Positions 48,807 through 57,295 of a stretch of DNA of 64,000 bases are shown piece by piece. This DNA comes from Spongisporangium articulatum (GTDB taxonomy: Bacteria > Actinomycetota > Actinomycetes > Actinomycetales > Kineosporiaceae): the NCBI RefSeq assembly GCF_044465595.1, contig NZ_JBITLV010000001.1:558001-622000 (forward strand). Direction: 5' to 3'. Below the pieces are notes generated by a model, which worked only from the letters and a program-made list of their open reading frames with translations, was not told the origin of the DNA and ran no database searches. Position numbers and translations under genes: made by a program. Position 1 is the stretch's first letter, and every line of letters begins with the position of its first letter.

Positions 48807-48834
48807 AGGCACCCGCCGAGGGAGGGGACGCGCC

Positions 48835-48861
48835 GGGAACACCTGGCCCCTACGATCGGTT
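48835..48861 (+). promoter_or_regulatory. SigR/SigH-type promoter for trxB-trxA
   Basis: GGGAAC (48835-48840), 18 bp, then GTT (48859-48861), 47 bp before the trxB start. This equals the GGGAAY-N18-GTT consensus of Streptomyces SigR, which drives trxBA under disulphide stress, and is close to mycobacterial SigH promoters. Confidence 0.75.
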
Positions 48862-48907
48862 CCACACTCCGGAGCAATTCCCCCCAGCCGCAGCCAGGAG
48901 AGCCACT

Positions 48908-49912
48908 GTGGACGACGTCCGCGACGTGATCATCATCGGTTCGGGCCCCGCCGGGTACACGGCCGCCCTCTACGCCGCCCGGGCGAACCTGAAGCCGCTG
49001 GTCTTCGAGGGGTCGGTGACCGCCGGTGGTGCGTTGATGAACACCACGGACGTGGAGAACTTCCCTGGTCACCCGGACGGGATCATGGGTCCGGAGCTGA
49101 TGGACAAGCTGCGCGCGCAGGCCGAGCGGTTCGGCGCCGAGCTGGTCACCGACGACATCGTGCAGGCGCGCCTGACCGGGGATGTGAAGGAGGTCGTGTC
49201 CGGGGAGGGGACGACGTACCGCGCGAAGTCGGTCATCCTCGCGACGGGTTCGGCGTACCGGGAGCTGGGGCTGCCGAAGGAGAAGCAGTTGTCCGGGCAC
49301 GGCGTCAGCTGGTGCGCGACGTGTGACGGGTTCTTCTTCCGGGAGCAGGACATCGCGGTGGTCGGCGGGGGTGACTCGGCGCTGGAGGAGGCGACGTTCC
49401 TGACCCGGTTCGCCAAGACCGTGACCATCGTGCACCGCCGTGACGAGCTGCGGGCCAGCAAGATCATGCAGGACCGCGCGCAGGCCGACCCGAAGATCCG
49501 GTTCGCCTGGAACAGTGAGGTCGTCGACATCCACGGCGACGCCAAGGTGTCGGGTGTGCGGTTGCGGGACACGGTGACCGGCGCCGAGCGCGACCTCGAG
49601 ATCGCCGGCCTGTTCGTCGCCATCGGCCACGACCCGCGCACCGAACTGGTCAAGGACCAGGTGCACCTGACGGACACCGGGTTCATCGCGGTGCAGGGCC
49701 GTTCGTCGCGGACCAACCTCTCCGGCGTGTTCGCCTGCGGCGACGTCGTCGACCACGAGTACATGCAGGCCATCACCGCCGCCGGTTCCGGCTGCGTGGC
49801 GGCCCTGGACGCCGAGCGCTACCTGGCCGCTCTGGCCGACATCGAGGGCGGGCTGGACGAGTCCTCGACCGCCGACGCCGCCGAGCGCCGCGCCGAGGCC
49901 GTGCCCTTCTGA
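48908..49912 (+). CDS. trxB: Thioredoxin reductase
   Basis: A 334-residue flavoprotein that reduces thioredoxin with NADPH. FAD motif IIIGSGPAGYTAALYAARA at about 8-26; redox-active Cys136-Ala-Thr-Cys139 in SWCATCDGFFF; NADPH motif VVGGGDSALEEATFL; and FACGDVVDHEYMQAITAAGS near the C-terminus. The GTG at 48908 has AGGAGA 6 nt before it. It forms an operon with trxA 59 bp downstream and has a SigR/SigH-like promoter, so it should respond to thiol oxidation. Confidence 0.96.
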   Translation: MDDVRDVIIIGSGPAGYTAALYAARANLKPLVFEGSVTAGGALMNTTDVENFPGHPDGIMGPELMDKLRAQAERFGAELVTDDIVQARLTGDVKEVVSGEGTTYRAKSVILATGSAYRELGLPKEKQLSGHGVSWCATCDGFFFREQDIAVVGGGDSALEEATFLTRFAKTVTIVHRRDELRASKIMQDRAQADPKIRFAWNSEVVDIHGDAKVSGVRLRDTVTGAERDLEIAGLFVAIGHDPRTELVKDQVHLTDTGFIAVQGRSSRTNLSGVFACGDVVDHEYMQAITAAGSGCVAALDAERYLAALADIEGGLDESSTADAAERRAEAVPF

Positions 49913-49971
49913 GCCTTCTCCCGTTCCGCGACCTACGATTGAAAGCCCTTCACCGGAAAGAGGAACCAGCG

Positions 49972-50307
49972 ATGGCCGAGACCGACACCGCCCTGCAGGT
50001 CGTCACCGACGACACCTTCGACGCGGAGGTGCTGCAGTCGGACAAGCCCGTGCTGGTCGACTTCTGGGCGGAGTGGTGCGGGCCGTGCCACCAGGTCAAC
50101 CCGATCCTGGAGGAGCTGGCCGGCGAGAGCGAGTCGCTGAAGATCGTGAAGATCAACGCCGACGAGAACCCGAAGATCACCGCCGCCTACGGGGTGATCT
50201 CGCTGCCGACGCTGAACGTGTACTCCGGTGGCGAGCTGGTGAAGTCGATGACCGGCGCCAAGCCGAAGCCGATCCTGCGCCGCGAGCTGTCGGAGTGGCT
50301 GGGCTGA
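49972..50307 (+). CDS. trxA: Thioredoxin
   Basis: A 111-residue thioredoxin, the general cytoplasmic disulphide reductant recycled by TrxB. The active site WCGPC is at residues 35-39 (DFWAEWCGPCHQVNP), with the cis-Pro loop at ISLPTLNVYSGG. The ATG at 49972 is used; an AGAGGA element lies about 7 nt upstream. Same transcription unit as trxB. Confidence 0.96.
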   Translation: MAETDTALQVVTDDTFDAEVLQSDKPVLVDFWAEWCGPCHQVNPILEELAGESESLKIVKINADENPKITAAYGVISLPTLNVYSGGELVKSMTGAKPKPILRRELSEWLG

Positions 50308-50362
50308 TCTTCTTCGGGTTGAGGGCTGGGCGCGGCGACCTGCCGACCCCTACCCTCTCGAC

Positions 50363-51571
50363 GTGGTGACGAGGCCGGGCGCGGGACTCCTGCCGAAGGT
50401 GGCCGAGCGGCCGCTTCGGTTCGGTGACCGCGGCCCGGCCGTCGTCGTTCTGCGTGACCTGCTCGACCGGGCCGAGCTCGGTCAGCCGGACGAAGGGGCC
50501 GCCCCGCTGAGCCAGGCGCCCGACGTCCAGCTGTTCGACGAGGCCGTCCAGGAGGCGGTCCGCCTCTTCCAGCAGTTCCGCGGCGTGCTCGCCGACGGCG
50601 TCGTCGGGCGCGACACGGCCCTGCAGCTGGACGCCGCGCGCTGGCAGCTGGGCGACCGGGTGCTGGTCGACACCGGGTCGCCTTTGATGCGCGGGGACGA
50701 CGTGAGCGCGCTGCAGGAGCGGATGGTCAAGCTCGGCGTGCACGCGGGGCCCGTGGACGGCATCTTCGGGCCGGTCACGGCGGCGTCGCTGCGCGAGCTG
50801 CAGCGCGGGCTGGGCGTGCCGGCCGACGGCATCTTCGGCCCGCGCACCGTGCACGCGATGGCTGCGCTCGGCCGGGCCGTCGAGGGTGGCGACCCGTGGA
50901 GCCTGCGGACCCGTGAGGGCGTGGCCGCCGCGGGCAAGAGCCTGAAGGGGAAGGTCATCTGCCTGGACGCCGCGCACGGCGGGAACGGGTACGGGATGTC
51001 CGGGCACGGGCTGGTCGAGGCCGACGTGACCGCCGAGGTGTGCCGGGTGGTCGCGGAGAAGCTCCGGCTGGCCGGGGCGACCGTGGGCCTGACCCGCACC
51101 GGTGAGCCCGGTGACTACCCCGACATCGTGGAGCGGGTCGACTTCGCGACGGAGCTCGGCGCCGATCTCGTCGTGTCGTTCCACTGCGAGGCGAACCCCT
51201 CCCCCCTGGCCGAGGGGTTCGCCACGTTCTACTGGGGCGGGGGCCGGGTCGGGCAGCATTCGGCGGTCGGCCGGGCACTGGCCGGGTTCGTGCAGCGTGA
51301 GGTCGTCGCCCGCACCGGAGTGGTCGACTGCCGCAGTCACCCGTGCTCGTACGACCTGGTCCGGATGACCGCGATGCCGGCCGTGATGGTCGGGTTGGGC
51401 TATCTGAGCAATGCCGATGACGCACAGCGACTTTCGAGTGCCGCGTTCCTGGACGCGGTGGCCGATGCGGTCCTGGCCGCCGTGCAGCGGGTGTACCTCG
51501 GCGAGGACGACGCGACGGCGACCGGCACGATCGCGTTGGCCGACGTCCTGGCTCACGCCGAGGGGAACTGA
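50363..51571 (+). CDS. cwlM: CwlM-like peptidoglycan-binding amidase homologue, probably inactive
   Basis: A 402-residue protein with two peptidoglycan-binding domains (about 18-85 and 100-165; repeated GxVDGIFGPVTAASLRELQ pattern) and an N-acetylmuramoyl-alanine amidase-3 domain (190-390). Zinc ligands His205 (DAAHGG), Glu219 and His274 (SFHCEANP) are kept, but the catalytic Glu of the usual VExGFLSN block is Gly344 (VMVGLGYLSN). There is no signal peptide. This matches mycobacterial CwlM, a cytoplasmic, catalytically dead activator of MurA, encoded at the same place after trxC. A regulatory role in wall synthesis is therefore more likely than hydrolysis. Confidence 0.88.
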   Translation: MVTRPGAGLLPKVAERPLRFGDRGPAVVVLRDLLDRAELGQPDEGAAPLSQAPDVQLFDEAVQEAVRLFQQFRGVLADGVVGRDTALQLDAARWQLGDRVLVDTGSPLMRGDDVSALQERMVKLGVHAGPVDGIFGPVTAASLRELQRGLGVPADGIFGPRTVHAMAALGRAVEGGDPWSLRTREGVAAAGKSLKGKVICLDAAHGGNGYGMSGHGLVEADVTAEVCRVVAEKLRLAGATVGLTRTGEPGDYPDIVERVDFATELGADLVVSFHCEANPSPLAEGFATFYWGGGRVGQHSAVGRALAGFVQREVVARTGVVDCRSHPCSYDLVRMTAMPAVMVGLGYLSNADDAQRLSSAAFLDAVADAVLAAVQRVYLGEDDATATGTIALADVLAHAEGN

Positions 51572-51583
51572 CCTACCCCCGGC

Positions 51584-51597
51584 CTCGTGATCACGAG
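51584..51597. terminator. Palindrome between convergent cwlM and GNAT genes
   Basis: CTCGTGATCACGAG, a perfect 14-bp palindrome in the 19-bp gap between the two stop codons, overlapping the GNAT stop. Belongs to the TGATCA-centred gene-end elements of this window. Confidence 0.45.
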
Positions 51598-52304
51598 TGG
51601 GAGGTCGAGCTGAGCGCGGGCACGCGCACGGTGCCGAGGATGCGCTCGAGGGCGAGTTCGACATCCTCCCGCCAGGAGATGGCGGTCTTCAGCTCGAGCC
51701 GCATCCGCGGGTAGCGGTGGTGCTGGCGCACGGTCTTGAACCCGACGGCCGAGAACAGGTCGGCCGGGGCGAGGCACTTCGACTCCTCGGCGCCGGCCTC
51801 CTCGGTGGGCGGGCGGCCCTGCCGGCCGGGGATCGGCAGCGCGGCGGCCGCGGCCCGCAGGCTGGGCCCGAGGCCGCCCCCCGCCGCGAGCCCGAACGCC
51901 TCGATGGCCTTGACCCCCCGCCGGGACAGGTCCTTGGCGCAGGCCTGGACGAGCATGCGGGCCAGACCGGAACCGGCGTACTGGGGCATCACCCGCGCCG
52001 TCATGAGCAGGACGGCGTCGGCGCTGACCGGGCTGGTCGGGAAGGCCAACGAGCGCGGGACGAACGCGGGCGGGGCGTAGGTGACGAAGCCGGCCGGGCG
52101 GTCGTCGACGTAGGCGACGCGGCCGCAGCTGCCCCACTCGAGCAGGGTCGCGGAGATCCACGCCTCCTTCTCGAACGCGGTGTCGCCCATCTCGCGCGCG
52201 CGGCGGCCGGCGACGGCGTCGAGCTCCCATGACACGCAGCTTCGACACGGCGTCGGCAGGTCGGAGACGTTGTCGAGAGTGAGGGGTGCGAGGCGTCGGG
52301 TCAC
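51591..52304 (-). CDS. GNAT-family acetyltransferase
   Basis: A 237-residue GNAT protein. The acetyl-CoA site lies in LLMTARVMPQYAGSGLARML (about 115-134), with the final strands at KAIEAFGLA. The N-terminal CRSCVSWELDA carries a CxxC pair. A GNAT-like gene at the equivalent position (Rv3916c) is common in actinobacteria, convergent with cwlM and near parB, substrate unknown. The GTG start overlaps the stop of the small membrane protein gene by 4 bp (GTGA), so the two are translationally coupled. Confidence 0.88.
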   Translation of the reverse strand: MTRRLAPLTLDNVSDLPTPCRSCVSWELDAVAGRRAREMGDTAFEKEAWISATLLEWGSCGRVAYVDDRPAGFVTYAPPAFVPRSLAFPTSPVSADAVLLMTARVMPQYAGSGLARMLVQACAKDLSRRGVKAIEAFGLAAGGGLGPSLRAAAAALPIPGRQGRPPTEEAGAEESKCLAPADLFSAVGFKTVRQHHRYPRMRLELKTAISWREDVELALERILGTVRVPALSSTSHS

Positions 52305-52525
52305 GCGTGCCTCGCCGCCTGCGTGGACCGGTGGTCGGCCCGGACGTCGACCGCGGGAGACCCGTCGGTCGCCTCACCGGGGTGAGGGGACTCGACCGGC
52401 GGCTGCGGGTCGAGGCCCGTGAGGTCGAGGACGACGGGTCGTCGCCGAGGTCGCAGGAGCGCGACGGCGAAGCCGGCCACCACTCCGGCGGCAAGGCCCG
52501 CTACTGCGAGCCGACCGAGTCGCAT
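52301..52525 (-). CDS. Small single-helix membrane protein
   Basis: A 74-residue protein. An N-terminal helix (LAVAGLAAGVVAGFAVALL, about 6-24) is followed by RPRRRP, so the rest would be cytoplasmic by the positive-inside rule. The tail is hydrophilic and disordered. The ATG at 52525 has GGAG 6 nt upstream. It is coupled to the GNAT gene by a GTGA overlap. No family recognised. Confidence 0.7.
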   Translation of the reverse strand: MRLGRLAVAGLAAGVVAGFAVALLRPRRRPVVLDLTGLDPQPPVESPHPGEATDGSPAVDVRADHRSTQAARHA

Positions 52526-52679
52526 GCGACACTCCAGGTAACAGGAATCGGGCGGAGCGCGATTTCAACGCACACCCGGGGACCTCCGTGTCGGAGGTTT
52601 TCGACCACGATCGTATGCCGGTTGAGCCCCTGGGTGAATACGACAGCCAGTTAATATTCAGCTACAGAGAGTGATAGGC

Positions 52680-54011
52680 GTGGATCAGAGCGGCGGTAGC
52701 GGACAGGACTCCCGACTCGACCGATGGTTCGACGCCTACTCCGCCCGTACCCGCGGGATGACGGCCTCGGAGATCCGCGCGTTGTTCGCCGTCGCGAGCC
52801 GTCCCGAGGTCGTGTCCCTGGCCGGGGGCATGCCGTACCTTGCGGCCCTGCCGCTCGATGTCGTCGGCGGCTCGCTCGAGCGGCTCGTCGCCGAACGCGG
52901 GCTGGTGGCGCTGCAGTACGGCAGCGGGCAGGGCGACCCCGGGCTGCGCGAGCAGATCCTCGACGTGATGGCCCTGCAGAAGGTGCACGCCAGCCCCGAC
53001 GACATCATCGTGACCACCGGGTCCCAGCAGGCCCTCGACCTGGTGACCCGGGTGTTCGTCGACCCGGGCGACGTCGTCCTGGCCGAGGCTCCCAGCTACG
53101 TCGGCGCGCTGGGCGTGTTCCGCTCCTACCAGGCGGACGTCGTCCATGTGCCCCTGGACGCCGAGGGCCTGCAGCCCGAGGCGTTGCGTGAGCAGCTCGA
53201 GAAGCTGCGCCGCGACGGCCGCCGGGTCAAGCTGCTGTACGTCATCCCCAACCACCACAACCCCGCCGGGGTGACGCTGTCGGCGGCCCGGCGCCCCGAG
53301 ATCCTCGAGATCGCCCGGCGGTACGGGGTGCTGGTGCTCGAGGACGACCCCTACGGCCTGCTCGGCTTCGACGGGGACCCGCTGCCGGCGATCCAGTCGC
53401 TGGACTCGGACGGCGTGATCTACCTCGGGTCGTTCTCCAAGACGTTCGCCCCCGGGTACCGGGTCGGCTGGGCGGTGGCGCCGCACGCGGTGCGCGAGCG
53501 GTTGGTGCTGGCCTCCGAGGCGGCCATCCTGTGCCCGTCGTCGTTCAGCCAGCTGGCCGTCTCGAGCTACCTGTCGAACCACGACTGGAAGCATCAGGTC
53601 GGGGTGTTCCGTGAGCTGTACCAGGAACGGCGGGACGCGATGCTCGACGCTCTCGACGACCTGCTGCCCAGCGCGTCGTGGAACGTGCCGCAGGGTGGGT
53701 TCTACGTGTGGGTGCGGCTGCCGGCCGGGCTGGACGCGAAGGCGATGCTGCCGCGTGCGGTGACCCAGCGGGTGGCGTACGTGCCGGGTACCGCGTTCTA
53801 CGCCGACGGTCAGGGGCGCGACCACATCCGGTTGTCGTACTGCTTCCCCACGCCGGAGCGCATCCGGGAGGGCATCCGCCGGCTGGCCGGGGTGCTCGAC
53901 GCCGAGCTGGAGATCCAGTCCACCTTCGGTCCGGGCATGGGGCCGACCCCCGCGTTCGGGATGGGTCGGGTGACCGGGCCTAGTGACTCCCCGTCGCCAG
54001 ACCTCACCTGA
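52680..54011 (+). CDS. PLP-dependent class I/II aminotransferase
   Basis: A 443-residue aminotransferase of fold type I, similar to 2-aminoadipate/aromatic transaminases (LysN/MocR-catalytic-domain group). Marks are ALQYGSGQGDPGLREQILD near residue 80, VTTGSQQALDLVTRVFVDPG, YVIPNHHNPAGVTLS, LEDDPYGLL and the PLP-lysine motif SFSKTFAPGYRVGW. The GTG at 52680 is chosen over 52671, nine bases upstream; neither has a strong ribosome-binding site. A TAATAT box (52652-52657) lies upstream. It is a conserved neighbour of parB in many actinobacteria. Donor amino acid not predictable. Confidence 0.88.
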   Translation: MDQSGGSGQDSRLDRWFDAYSARTRGMTASEIRALFAVASRPEVVSLAGGMPYLAALPLDVVGGSLERLVAERGLVALQYGSGQGDPGLREQILDVMALQKVHASPDDIIVTTGSQQALDLVTRVFVDPGDVVLAEAPSYVGALGVFRSYQADVVHVPLDAEGLQPEALREQLEKLRRDGRRVKLLYVIPNHHNPAGVTLSAARRPEILEIARRYGVLVLEDDPYGLLGFDGDPLPAIQSLDSDGVIYLGSFSKTFAPGYRVGWAVAPHAVRERLVLASEAAILCPSSFSQLAVSSYLSNHDWKHQVGVFRELYQERRDAMLDALDDLLPSASWNVPQGGFYVWVRLPAGLDAKAMLPRAVTQRVAYVPGTAFYADGQGRDHIRLSYCFPTPERIREGIRRLAGVLDAELEIQSTFGPGMGPTPAFGMGRVTGPSDSPSPDLT

Positions 54012-54013
54012 CT

Positions 54014-54027
54014 GTTACACGTGAAAC
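54014..54027. other. parS-like site
   Basis: GTTACACGTGAAAC, 13 of 14 matches to the parS core GTTTCACGTGAAAC, in the gap between the aminotransferase and parB genes. Confidence 0.7.
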
Positions 54028-54028
54028 G

Positions 54029-54064
54029 ATGACCGCCGGGCCCCTCGTGGGGCCCGGCGGTCAT
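54029..54064. terminator. Strong terminator between convergent aminotransferase and parB
   Basis: A perfect 16-bp stem (54029-54044 with 54049-54064) and TCGT tetraloop. It starts 18 bp after the aminotransferase stop. It should work in both directions, insulating parAB. Confidence 0.85.
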
Positions 54065-54125
54065 TGTCGTGAGAGGTGGCGGCGTGAGGGCCGTGCTGTG
54101 AGCCTGGCGCGCGCCGCCCCGAGCG

Positions 54126-55229
54126 TCAGCTCTGGAACGCCTTGCGCTCCTCGGGCGCGAGGATGTCGAGGATGCGGTTCAGGTCCTCGACGCTCGCGAA
54201 CTCGATGCTGAGCTTTCCCTTGCTCCGGCCCAGAGCGATGGACACCCGGGTGTCGAGCCGGTCGGCCAGGCGGGTGGACAGCTCGTCGAGCTCGGCGTGG
54301 TGACCGCCGGCGCGGGGCTTGCGGCGGGCCGCGGCCGGGGCGGCCGTATCGCCGTCGGTCAGCGCGACGGCCTCCTCAGTCGCCCGGACCGAGAGTCCCT
54401 CGTTGACGATGCGCTGGGCAAGCTTGTCCATCGCGTCGCCGTCGTCGAGGCCGAGCAGTGCCCGCGCGTGACCGGCCGACAGGACGCCCGCGGCGACGCG
54501 GCGCTGGACCGTCGGGGGCAGGCGGAGCAACCGGATCGTGTTGCTGATCTGCGGGCGGGAGCGGCCGATGCGCGTGGCCAGTTCCTCGTGCGTGCAGCCG
54601 AAGTCGTCGAGGAGCTGCTGGTAGGCGGCCGCCTCTTCGAGCGCGTTCAGCTGGCTGCGGTGCAGGTTCTCCAGCAGGGCGTCGCGCAGCATGTCGTCGT
54701 CGGACGTGTCCCGGACGATCGCCGGGATCGTGTCGAGGCCGGCCTGCTGGCTGGCTCGCCAGCGGCGCTCACCCATGATCAGCTCGTAGGCGGGCCGACC
54801 GTCCTTCTCCCCCGCCCGGCGGACCACGATGGGCTGGAGGACGCCGATCTCCTTCACCGAGTGGATCAGCTCGGCGAGGTCCTCCTCGTCGAACACCTGC
54901 CGAGGCTGGCGGGCGTTCGGCGTGATGGAGGTCAGCGGCAGCTCGGCGAAGCTGGCCCCGGGGACGGGGAGGAGCGGCTCACCCGCGGGCGCCGGCGCAC
55001 TCTCGGTGGGCTGCGCCTGGGCGGGCACGGTCGCGCCTTCGGCCGGGGCCGACCCGGCGGCCGCTGCGGTGGTCGTGGCGCCGTCCGCGGAGGTGGACGC
55101 CTCGGCCTGGCCGTCGCCCCGATCCGGGAAGAAGACGTCGACCGGACGGTCGGTGCTCCCCTTCGCCGGTGGCGCCGGAGGGATGAGCGCTCCAAGACCA
55201 CGGCCCAGGCCTCGACGCTTGTCGCTCAT
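54126..55229 (-). CDS. parB: Chromosome-partitioning protein ParB
   Basis: A 367-residue ParB/Spo0J. It binds parS, spreads as a CTP-dependent clamp and drives origin segregation with ParA. The start MSDKRRGLGRGLGALIP is the usual one. The N-terminal CTPase domain is at about 95-190 (SITPNARQPRQVF, GVLQPIVVRRAGEKDGRPAY, IMGERRWRASQ), the HTH domain at about 205-270 (HEELATRIGRSRPQISNTIR), and the C-terminal dimer domain at 320-367. A Thr/Ala/Pro linker of about 60 residues follows the N-terminus. ATGA overlap with parA. Confidence 0.96.
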   Translation of the reverse strand: MSDKRRGLGRGLGALIPPAPPAKGSTDRPVDVFFPDRGDGQAEASTSADGATTTAAAAGSAPAEGATVPAQAQPTESAPAPAGEPLLPVPGASFAELPLTSITPNARQPRQVFDEEDLAELIHSVKEIGVLQPIVVRRAGEKDGRPAYELIMGERRWRASQQAGLDTIPAIVRDTSDDDMLRDALLENLHRSQLNALEEAAAYQQLLDDFGCTHEELATRIGRSRPQISNTIRLLRLPPTVQRRVAAGVLSAGHARALLGLDDGDAMDKLAQRIVNEGLSVRATEEAVALTDGDTAAPAAARRKPRAGGHHAELDELSTRLADRLDTRVSIALGRSKGKLSIEFASVEDLNRILDILAPEERKAFQS

Positions 55230-57049
55230 GATGTCCCCTCTGCGTTCTGTCGGTAGCTGTCACCATCGGTGCTCAGTACTTGCTCGGCCAGTTCCCGCGC
55301 CGCCTCGAGGTATGAGAGCGCCCCGCTCGACGCCGGGTCGTACGTCATGACCGTCTGACCGTGGCTGGGCGCCTCGGAGATCCGGACCGAACGGGGAACC
55401 GTCGTCCGCAACACCTCGGAGGGGAAGTGGGCGCGAACCTCGTCGGCCACCTGCGAGGAGAGCCTCGTACGGCCGTCGTACATCGTGAGCAGGATCGTCG
55501 AGACGTGCAGTGACGGGTTCAGGTGACCCTTGATGAGCTCGACGTTGCGCAGCAGCTGCGACAGACCCTCCAGCGCGTAGTACTCGCACTGGATCGGGAT
55601 CAGCACCTCGTCGGCCGCGACGAACGCGTTGACCGTCAACAGGCCGAGGCTCGGCGGGCAGTCGATCAGGATGTAGTCGAGCCGTTCGGGGCTGTCGCCC
55701 TGCCGGGCCAGGAACTGCTGGACCGCGGTCTTCAGCCGGGACTCGCGGGCCACCAAGGAGACCAGCTCGATCTCGGCGCCGGCCAGGTCGATCGTCGCCG
55801 GGGCGCACCAGAGGTTCTCGATCTCCGGGCACGCCTGAATGACCTCGATCAGCGGGCGGGCGTCGACCAGCACCTCGTAGATGCTGGGCACCTCTGAGTG
55901 GTGCGGAACGCCCAGCGCGGTCGAGGCATTGCCCTGAGGGTCGATGTCGAGCACCAGCACCCGGAGACCGGCCTGGGCCAGGGCGGCGGCGAGGTTGACC
56001 GTGGTGGTGGTCTTGCCGACGCCGCCCTTCTGGTTGGACACGGTCATGACACGGGTGTGGCGAGGACGGGGGAAGCGGCGGCCAGCCAGGGCGATCCGAC
56101 GACGGGTGTCCTCGGCCACCTCCATAGCCAGGGGCGTCGACTCGTCCATCAGCGAGATCGAGTCGACGAGAGGGGCACCGCCGAATTCCGTTCCGGACGC
56201 GGATTCGGTTGTCATCACTGGGCTCGCAAAGGCGGGATTGGGCTCGACCTCGAGCCAGGGGCGGGTGGAGGCGGTCCGGCCGTCGCCCTCGACGGTGCGC
56301 GATCCGTGCCCGAGTTCACGGGCCAGAGCCTCACTCGCCTGAGCGAGTGCGGTGGGAATGTCGTTCCCCGGTTTCCTGCTGTTCTCGGCACCGCGGGCCG
56401 CATCGTCGGCGTCCAGCTCGTCCTCCGCTGTCTCGGCCTCCGCTTCTCGACCCGTGTCGTCCTGACTGGGTTCATCGAGAGCGGCCTCTGTTTCTGCTGA
56501 GACTAGCGCCGCGTCCGGCTCGTCGGGGCCGGAGTGCCCTACCTCCCGAGCAACCTCGGCCTCGCGCACTTCCTCGGCAGCCTCGACCGGCACGTCCTCC
56601 GGCGTCTCCACCGCAGTTTCCACCGGGCTCTCCACCGGGCTCTCCACCGGGCTCTCCACCGGGGCGGCCACACTGAGGCGGACCTCCGGAGTCACCGCCG
56701 GCTCATCCGCGAGGGCCGGCTTCTCGGCCAACTGTCCCGTCACCGCCTGAGCGGTGATGCGCGGCGTGCCGCCCCCGGCGCCGACCCAGCCCTGGGTCGC
56801 CGTCACGGCGGACGACGTGGTGACCGGGATGGAGACGACCGACGCCTTCTGCTGCGGCTCGGTGTTCGTCCGGATGTCGACCACCGTGGGAGTCGGCGCC
56901 TCCTCGACCGGCGCCAGTTCCAACGCCCGGGCCAGGCTGCCCGGAGGCGACGTTTCACGGGAAACCTCGCCGGCGTGATTGCCCCGCGGCCACCCCAGAC
57001 CGTTGACCACTCGCCTCAGCTTTCCCGATGGCCAGCCCAATTCGCTCAC
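55226..57049 (-). CDS. parA: Chromosome-partitioning ATPase ParA with long N-terminal extension
   Basis: A 607-residue ParA/Soj. The ATPase domain is the last 280 residues, with deviant Walker A KGGVGKTTTT (Lys341 signature, Lys346), LVLDIDPQGNAST and YILIDCPPSLGLL. The first 320 residues are an acidic disordered extension with ESPVESPVESPVETAVETPE repeats; typical ParA proteins have 30-70. The start at 57049 has AAGGG 6 nt upstream. Residues VSRET near the N-terminus are encoded by a parS-like site, as in mycobacterial ParA (NVSRET), which supports the upstream start. A shorter form from ATG 56215 cannot be excluded. Confidence 0.88.
   Translation of the reverse strand: MSELGWPSGKLRRVVNGLGWPRGNHAGEVSRETSPPGSLARALELAPVEEAPTPTVVDIRTNTEPQQKASVVSIPVTTSSAVTATQGWVGAGGGTPRITAQAVTGQLAEKPALADEPAVTPEVRLSVAAPVESPVESPVESPVETAVETPEDVPVEAAEEVREAEVAREVGHSGPDEPDAALVSAETEAALDEPSQDDTGREAEAETAEDELDADDAARGAENSRKPGNDIPTALAQASEALARELGHGSRTVEGDGRTASTRPWLEVEPNPAFASPVMTTESASGTEFGGAPLVDSISLMDESTPLAMEVAEDTRRRIALAGRRFPRPRHTRVMTVSNQKGGVGKTTTTVNLAAALAQAGLRVLVLDIDPQGNASTALGVPHHSEVPSIYEVLVDARPLIEVIQACPEIENLWCAPATIDLAGAEIELVSLVARESRLKTAVQQFLARQGDSPERLDYILIDCPPSLGLLTVNAFVAADEVLIPIQCEYYALEGLSQLLRNVELIKGHLNPSLHVSTILLTMYDGRTRLSSQVADEVRAHFPSEVLRTTVPRSVRISEAPSHGQTVMTYDPASSGALSYLEAARELAEQVLSTDGDSYRQNAEGTS
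56952..56965. other. parS-like site inside parA
   Basis: GTTTCACGGGAAAC, 13 of 14 matches to the parS core. On the parA strand it encodes VSRET near the N-terminus. Confidence 0.65.
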
Positions 57050-57281
57050 CACGATCCCTTCCCTCACCGCACGCGTACACATCATCCCGCGCGCATCGGC
57101 CGGACCCGACGACGACAGTCCGGGCGCTGATGATTTCTGCACGCGGAAGGGCCGGATCGGCCGTCCCACTCTAGTTGCGGGGCTCCCCGTCCAGGAGTCT
57201 CGCGACCGGTCTTCTCGCGATGTGGATCGAATCGTTGTGATCTCCGGCCGGCGGATCGGCCTGTACTCGGGATCCGCCCTG

Positions 57282-57295
57282 GTTTCACGTGAATC
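57282..57295. other. parS-like site
   Basis: GTTTCACGTGAATC, 13 of 14 matches to the parS core, 233 bp upstream of the parA start. Confidence 0.75.
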
